DNA of 64,000 bases from JBFWYO01 sp050186335 (GTDB taxonomy: Bacteria; Pseudomonadota; Alphaproteobacteria; Bin65). Below, one piece after another: positions 60,309-64,000 of this stretch (position 1 is the stretch's first letter; each line of letters opens with the position of its first letter). The notes under the pieces were generated by a model. The model saw nothing but the letters and a program-made list of their open reading frames with translations, did no database searches and had not been told where the DNA came from. Location of the stretch: contig JBFWYO010000012.1 of NCBI GenBank assembly GCA_050186335.1, forward strand, positions 3,180 through 67,179, in the 5' to 3' direction. The position numbers and the translations under genes are program-made.

Positions 60309-63300
60309 TCGAACCCTCCTGACCGGTCGATGTCGCGTGCCGGCCCTGCGCTTCGCCCAAATACGCTTCGACGTCGCCTCGAACGCGGGCAGCAATAGCC
60401 GGGCCCAGCATGCGGCGCAACTCCGTTGTGTGCTGGGCCTGGGCGGCGACGTCGCCTTCGGCGGCGGCGGCCTGCGCCGCGTTCAAGAGGGCGAAGGCGA
60501 TCTCGGTCGGCCGGTTGATCAGCCGCGCGATGCGCAACGCCTCGGCCGCGTGGGCGCGCGCCTGGGCCGGCCTATTGCGCCGCAAATCGATGCGCGCGGC
60601 GCGGTTGAGCGCGAAGGCCAGGCGATGCTTGGCATCGGCCAGGGCCAGCGCTTCGAAGTTCCGCTCCAACGCATCGGCCGTAGATCCGTCCTGGCCGTAA
60701 CGGATCAGCGCCGCCATCACGTTGGCGAACGGCGCTTCGCTGCCGTCGCGCAGCTTGCCGCTGAGTTCGACCAGCTCGTCGCACAAGGCGGCAGCGTCGC
60801 GATACCGATCGCGATCGAGCTCGAGCGCCACCAGGTGCTCGAGCGCCAGGAATTCGCCGACGCGGTCGCCGTCCCGCCAGGCCGCGGTGCGCGACGCGCG
60901 GAACCGTTCGGCCGCTTCGTCGGTGGCGCCCTGGTGCGCGCGCAGCATGCCAAGCGCATCGGAAACGGCGTTCGGTTCCACGCCGATACGGCGCGACAAG
61001 GCAAGCGCTTCGAGCGAAAGAGCCTCGGCGTGGCCGAGATCGCGTTCCAGCATCACCAGGCAGCGCGCCGCTTCGCCCATCGCAAGCACGCGCTCCTTCT
61101 CGTTGCCCGAACGGCTGACCGCTTCGGCGCGCAGCATGTTGCGTTCCGCGTCGACCGAATCGCCGTGTTCCCAGCGCAGGAAGGCGATCATATGGTAGCC
61201 GCGGCGGGCATGCTCCAGGCTGCCGTAATCCAGCGCCCGTTCGGAGAGTTCTTCGAGCTGTCGAATCGCTTCGTCCGGCTTGTTCGGCACGCGCGCCGTA
61301 AAGCTGATCTGCAGCAATTCCAGGCTTAGCCGTACGCGTTCGGGTTCGGGCAGGGATTGGACATAGGTCATGCCGCGACGCGCCAAAGCCACGGCCTCGG
61401 CGCTGGCGAAGACCCGCAGGCAGCGCTTGCCCGCTTTGACGCAGGCGCGCGCAGCCAGCGCCGCGTCGCCGCCGAGCCACGCGTGGCGTGCCACGGCGGC
61501 GGCGGTGGCGCCGTCCAGATCCGCGGCCTCGTTGAGTGCGCGCGCGATGCGCAAGTGCATCAGGCGCCGGCGCGGCGCCGATATGTCGTCGACCACGACG
61601 CGCCGCATGAGTTCGTAGGCGAACCCATAGGCTGGGCCGGCCATCGGGCGCGGCGGCAGCGCACGCAACAGGCCGCGCCGTTCGAGCGTCTCGATACCGT
61701 CGACCAGCTGCTCTGTAGGCACATCGGCAACCTTCTCGAGATGCGCGACCGCCACCCGGGGCCCGAGCACGGCACACCATCGAAGGATATCCGCCGCCGT
61801 TTCCGGCAAATGCTCGACGCGCTGGCGCACCAGTTCGGCCAGCGACGGCGGCAAGGTGCCGTCAGACTGCCGCTGGCTGCGCGCCAGTTCGACGGCGAAC
61901 AGCGGATTGCCGCCGCTTTCGCGCGCCACCTTCTGCGCATCGACGTGCGGCGCCACGAGTTGCACCAGTCGCGCGGTTTCATCCAGCGACAGCGGTTTGA
62001 GCGCAACATCCGTCACCAGCCGGTCCTGGCGCATCGCGCGCAGAATCGCCAACATCGATGGATTGTCATGCAACGCGCCTTCGTTGCACGACATCAGGAC
62101 GAGCACCGGCCGATGCTTGTTCATGCGTACGACATAGTGCAGCAGGCTGGCCGACGCATGATCGAACCATTGAACGTCGTGAAACACGATCAGCACCGGC
62201 GCTGCGCTATGCGCACGCGCGGCGATCAGTTCGACCACGGCGGCGTAGAGCTGGTCGCGCGTCCGATCCGCCTCGGCGGCATCGCCAAGTTCGGGCAACA
62301 GCGGCACCAGTTCGCGCGCCAATACGTCGCCGACGGCGATCGCCGGCACGCGACGCAACGCGTCGATCCACGGCCCGTATGGCCTTGAAGCCTCGGCCTC
62401 GTAAGCACGTCCGTCCAGCACCGTGGCGCCGCGGGCCCGCGCGCGCGCAATCAGGTCGCCGGCCAGCCGGGACTTCCCGAAGCCGGGTTCGCCGGACAGC
62501 AGCACCGCCTTCTCGCGCCGCTCCGCAAGCACGGAATCGAGCGCCGCCGCCAGCGCCGCGCGCTCCGGATCCCTGCCGACGAAGGGAACCTGGCGCGGTT
62601 CGGCCTGGACCGGAGCCTCCTCCGGCCGCGGCACGACTCGCAGGCCCGCGTCCTCGCGCGCGGCATCGTCGAGCGACGCCGCGCGGGCAGCCGCCGCATC
62701 GGACGCAGGGCGCGGCGAGGCCGGCGCACCGGCGCCCTGGCGAAGCTCGGACCATGCGCGCGACAGCTTCGCGGATTCGGCCGGCCCCAATTCGCGGAAC
62801 ACACGCTGCGCGGATTCGTATTGCCGCTCGGCTTCGGCGCGGCGATTCGCCTGCAACAGCAGACGAAGCAGGGTTGCGTGCGCGGACAGTTCGTACGGAT
62901 CGGTGCGCGCCCGGGCGCGCGCGTACGGCAATGCGTCGTCGGGGCTGTCGTCAAGGCGTTCGACCAGGCGATCGAGGATCCGCGCCTGCAGCTTGCGCGC
63001 GTCTTCGCGCTCGGCCAGGCACCAGGTCTGGAAATCCGGACAGTTCGGCAGTTCGAGCCCTTCGAGAAACGCGCCACGAAAGGCGGCAGCGGCGGTCTTC
63101 AGCCGCTCGGTGTCGATCTGTTCGAATTGCGGTTCGATCTGGCGTTTGATGGCGAGAAAATCGATTTCGGTTGCAATACCCTCAAAACCAACCGTTTCGC
63201 GATCGCCGGCGATGCGCACCGCATCCTCCTCGTCGACCAGCGCGCGCAGCTTGCTCAGGCTCCAGCGGAGCGCACCGCGCGGATCGTCCGGGACCTCCCA

Positions 63301-63459
63301 AAACATCGAGCAAAGGTGATCGCGCCGATGCGCCTGCCCGGTCAGGGCCAGATACGCCAAGAGCGCGCGGGTCTTACGCGATGCCGGCAAGTCGACCCGT
63401 GCGCCATCGCGGACGACTTCGAACTCGCCAAGAACATTCAATGTGAGCGATGTGGGCAC
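60277..63459 (-). CDS. Large BTAD-AAA-TPR transcriptional regulator (SARP/AfsR-like)
   Basis: A 1060-residue regulator starting from GTG. Residues 1-95 are an OmpR-like winged helix (SRKTRALLAYLALTGQAHRRDHLCSMFW broken by turns), about 100-245 a BTAD helical domain, about 295-600 an AAA/STAND-type ATPase (Walker A GEPGFGKSRL near 322-331, Walker B LIVFHDVQW) and the rest TPR-like helices. It resembles AfsR-type SARPs and LuxR-LAL proteins lacking the LuxR domain. It probably activates its own operon with the DUF4242 gene in response to an unknown ligand bound by the TPRs. Confidence 0.88.
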   Translation of the reverse strand: MPTSLTLNVLGEFEVVRDGARVDLPASRKTRALLAYLALTGQAHRRDHLCSMFWEVPDDPRGALRWSLSKLRALVDEEDAVRIAGDRETVGFEGIATEIDFLAIKRQIEPQFEQIDTERLKTAAAAFRGAFLEGLELPNCPDFQTWCLAEREDARKLQARILDRLVERLDDSPDDALPYARARARTDPYELSAHATLLRLLLQANRRAEAERQYESAQRVFRELGPAESAKLSRAWSELRQGAGAPASPRPASDAAAARAASLDDAAREDAGLRVVPRPEEAPVQAEPRQVPFVGRDPERAALAAALDSVLAERREKAVLLSGEPGFGKSRLAGDLIARARARGATVLDGRAYEAEASRPYGPWIDALRRVPAIAVGDVLARELVPLLPELGDAAEADRTRDQLYAAVVELIAARAHSAAPVLIVFHDVQWFDHASASLLHYVVRMNKHRPVLVLMSCNEGALHDNPSMLAILRAMRQDRLVTDVALKPLSLDETARLVQLVAPHVDAQKVARESGGNPLFAVELARSQRQSDGTLPPSLAELVRQRVEHLPETAADILRWCAVLGPRVAVAHLEKVADVPTEQLVDGIETLERRGLLRALPPRPMAGPAYGFAYELMRRVVVDDISAPRRRLMHLRIARALNEAADLDGATAAAVARHAWLGGDAALAARACVKAGKRCLRVFASAEAVALARRGMTYVQSLPEPERVRLSLELLQISFTARVPNKPDEAIRQLEELSERALDYGSLEHARRGYHMIAFLRWEHGDSVDAERNMLRAEAVSRSGNEKERVLAMGEAARCLVMLERDLGHAEALSLEALALSRRIGVEPNAVSDALGMLRAHQGATDEAAERFRASRTAAWRDGDRVGEFLALEHLVALELDRDRYRDAAALCDELVELSGKLRDGSEAPFANVMAALIRYGQDGSTADALERNFEALALADAKHRLAFALNRAARIDLRRNRPAQARAHAAEALRIARLINRPTEIAFALLNAAQAAAAEGDVAAQAQHTTELRRMLGPAIAARVRGDVEAYLGEAQGRHATSTGQEGSNGKRHRRKNS

Positions 63460-63504
63460 TGTCGGGCGATGCGTTGGAGTGTCAGATAATCGGGCAATTA
63501 CAAG

Positions 63505-63519
63505 GAATTAGACTAATTC
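63505..63519. promoter_or_regulatory. 15-bp perfect palindrome GAATTAG-A-CTAATTC
   Basis: A 7-1-7 perfect palindrome in the A+T-rich centre of the 191-base gap between the divergent BTAD regulator and DUF1127 genes, 46 bases upstream of the regulator start. Such symmetry suits a dimeric repressor. It may control either gene or both. Function is inferred from symmetry and position. Confidence 0.5.
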
Positions 63520-63650
63520 TGCGCAATTTCAACGGCCCGGCCAAGCCGAAACCACGATTATTCCAACGATGCTTCAAGCGCAAGCCCGGCATGGTCCGCT
63601 CCAACACGCGAGCCAATTGGGGCTGCGCGAAAGGGTTAACGAGGACGACC

Positions 63651-63923
63651 ATGAGTAAAAATACCGATGCTTCGATAGCGGCGGCCTTCGCGCCCGCGAG
63701 GCCGTCCAACGTCAAGCCGAACGCTTTCGCGGAGTTCCGCGCGCGAATCGTGCAAGCCGTCCAGGATTGGGCCAAAAGCCGCCGGCAGCGGCATACGGTT
63801 AACCTGCTGATGGCGCTCGACGACAACCAGCTTAAGGATATCGGGCTGACCCGCTCCGAAATCCTGTCGACCGTGTACGGCCCGAACAATACGCCGTTCA
63901 CGCGCGTCCACCCCTACTACTGA
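63651..63923 (+). CDS. DUF1127 domain-containing protein
   Basis: A 90-residue basic protein. The central part (VQDWAKSRRQRHTVNLLMALDDNQLKDIGLTRSEI, split by helix turns) is the DUF1127 domain, an arginine-rich helical module found in small proteobacterial proteins that can bind RNA and affect phosphate or C1 metabolism in some alphaproteobacteria. GAGGA precedes the ATG at 63651. The N-terminal 35 residues are unstructured. A strong hairpin lies downstream. It diverges from the BTAD regulator gene. Confidence 0.88.
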   Translation: MSKNTDASIAAAFAPARPSNVKPNAFAEFRARIVQAVQDWAKSRRQRHTVNLLMALDDNQLKDIGLTRSEILSTVYGPNNTPFTRVHPYY

Positions 63924-63954
63924 CCATCGACGGCCGGCCCCTCCCCGCCGCGCC

Positions 63955-63989
63955 GGGGGCGGGCTTCGATCCCCACGAAGCCCGCCCCC
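63955..63989 (+). terminator. Long G+C-rich hairpin behind DUF1127
   Basis: A perfect 14-bp stem, GGGGGCGGGCTTCG (63955-63968) and CGAAGCCCGCCCCC (63976-63989), with a 7-base loop, begins about 30 bases after the DUF1127 stop. It would be a strong terminator, but the expected T-run is not seen because the sequence turns into a C run at this point. Confidence 0.6.
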
Positions 63990-64000
63990 CCCCCCCCCCC
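63985..64000. other. Terminal poly-C run, probable sequencing or assembly artefact
   Basis: The window ends in 16 consecutive C residues that begin inside the right arm of the DUF1127 hairpin. Poly-G (poly-C on the other strand) tails are a known no-signal artefact of two-colour sequencers and often mark contig ends. Bases from about 63985 on should not be trusted. Confidence 0.6.

Overview
The window looks like chromosomal DNA of a high-G+C, aerobic, ubiquinone-using alphaproteobacterium, most likely of the Rhodospirillales/Hyphomicrobiales type. Gene order supports this more than any single gene: SDR(pteridine reductase-like)-folB, uvrC-pgsA-moaD-moaE-DUF4169, ilvE-marR-ompR-envZ-like, YbjN-proC near ubiK, and lgt-midA-pgeF. 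A COQ9-like protein, DUF1127 and an RpoH-type second sigma factor also fit. No tRNA, rRNA, CRISPR array, insertion sequence or phage gene was recognised. The left edge cuts uvrB. The right edge ends in a 16-base C run that is probably an assembly artefact.

Layout. 0-9.3 kb: nucleotide excision repair (uvrB, uvrC) with stress and housekeeping genes (CBS-domain protein, cold-shock protein, msrB, a Kef-type K+/H+ antiporter, a pteridine-reductase-like SDR with folB). 9.3-12.3 kb: pgsA, then molybdopterin genes mobB, moaD and moaE, with what looks like an internally deleted moeA between mobB and moaD and a lipoprotein gene set antisense between moaD and moaE. 12.3-14.9 kb: class II aldolase, a cysteine-free Rrf2 regulator, a c-type cytochrome and a membrane protein. 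15-21 kb: ilvE, MarR, a two-component system, CsaA, a TetR/COQ9-like protein and an RpoH-like sigma factor. 21-32 kb: an epimerase/YbaK pair, proC, YbjN, ubiK, hldD, lgt, midA, pgeF, DUF1272, NDH-2, a Bcr/CflA exporter and a GST.

32-48 kb is more accessory. It holds a three-gene transglutaminase/ATP-grasp/alpha-E cluster of the kind proposed to make or trim peptide tags. A large HEFGH metallopeptidase then faces a PAP2/haloperoxidase-like protein that starts with nine Gly-Tyr dipeptides. Upstream of the PAP2 gene lie a TPR adenylate cyclase and an unusual AAA+ ATPase. A MarR-GNAT fusion and a DMT exporter follow.

48.3-59.7 kb is the best candidate for an undescribed system. An IclR regulator, coupled to a small HTH/coiled-coil gene, precedes a 21-bp palindrome and a promoter-like site. 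Then comes a tightly packed operon of amidohydrolase, acyl-CoA ligase, tandem alpha/beta-hydrolase, FAD oxidase, a 29-codon ORF, HyuA and HyuB, ending at a strong terminator. Most junctions overlap by 4 bases. Three parts are atypical: the amidohydrolase lacks its HxH metal motif, both hydrolase domains lack the nucleophilic serine, and HyuA has two start sites with good ribosome binding sites. The substrate cannot be read from the sequence, but the gene set suggests CoA activation of a carboxylic acid plus oxidation and ATP-dependent ring or amide opening. The window ends with a large BTAD-AAA-TPR regulator that overlaps a gene for a tandem DUF4242 protein, and a DUF1127 gene divergent from it across a 15-bp palindrome.
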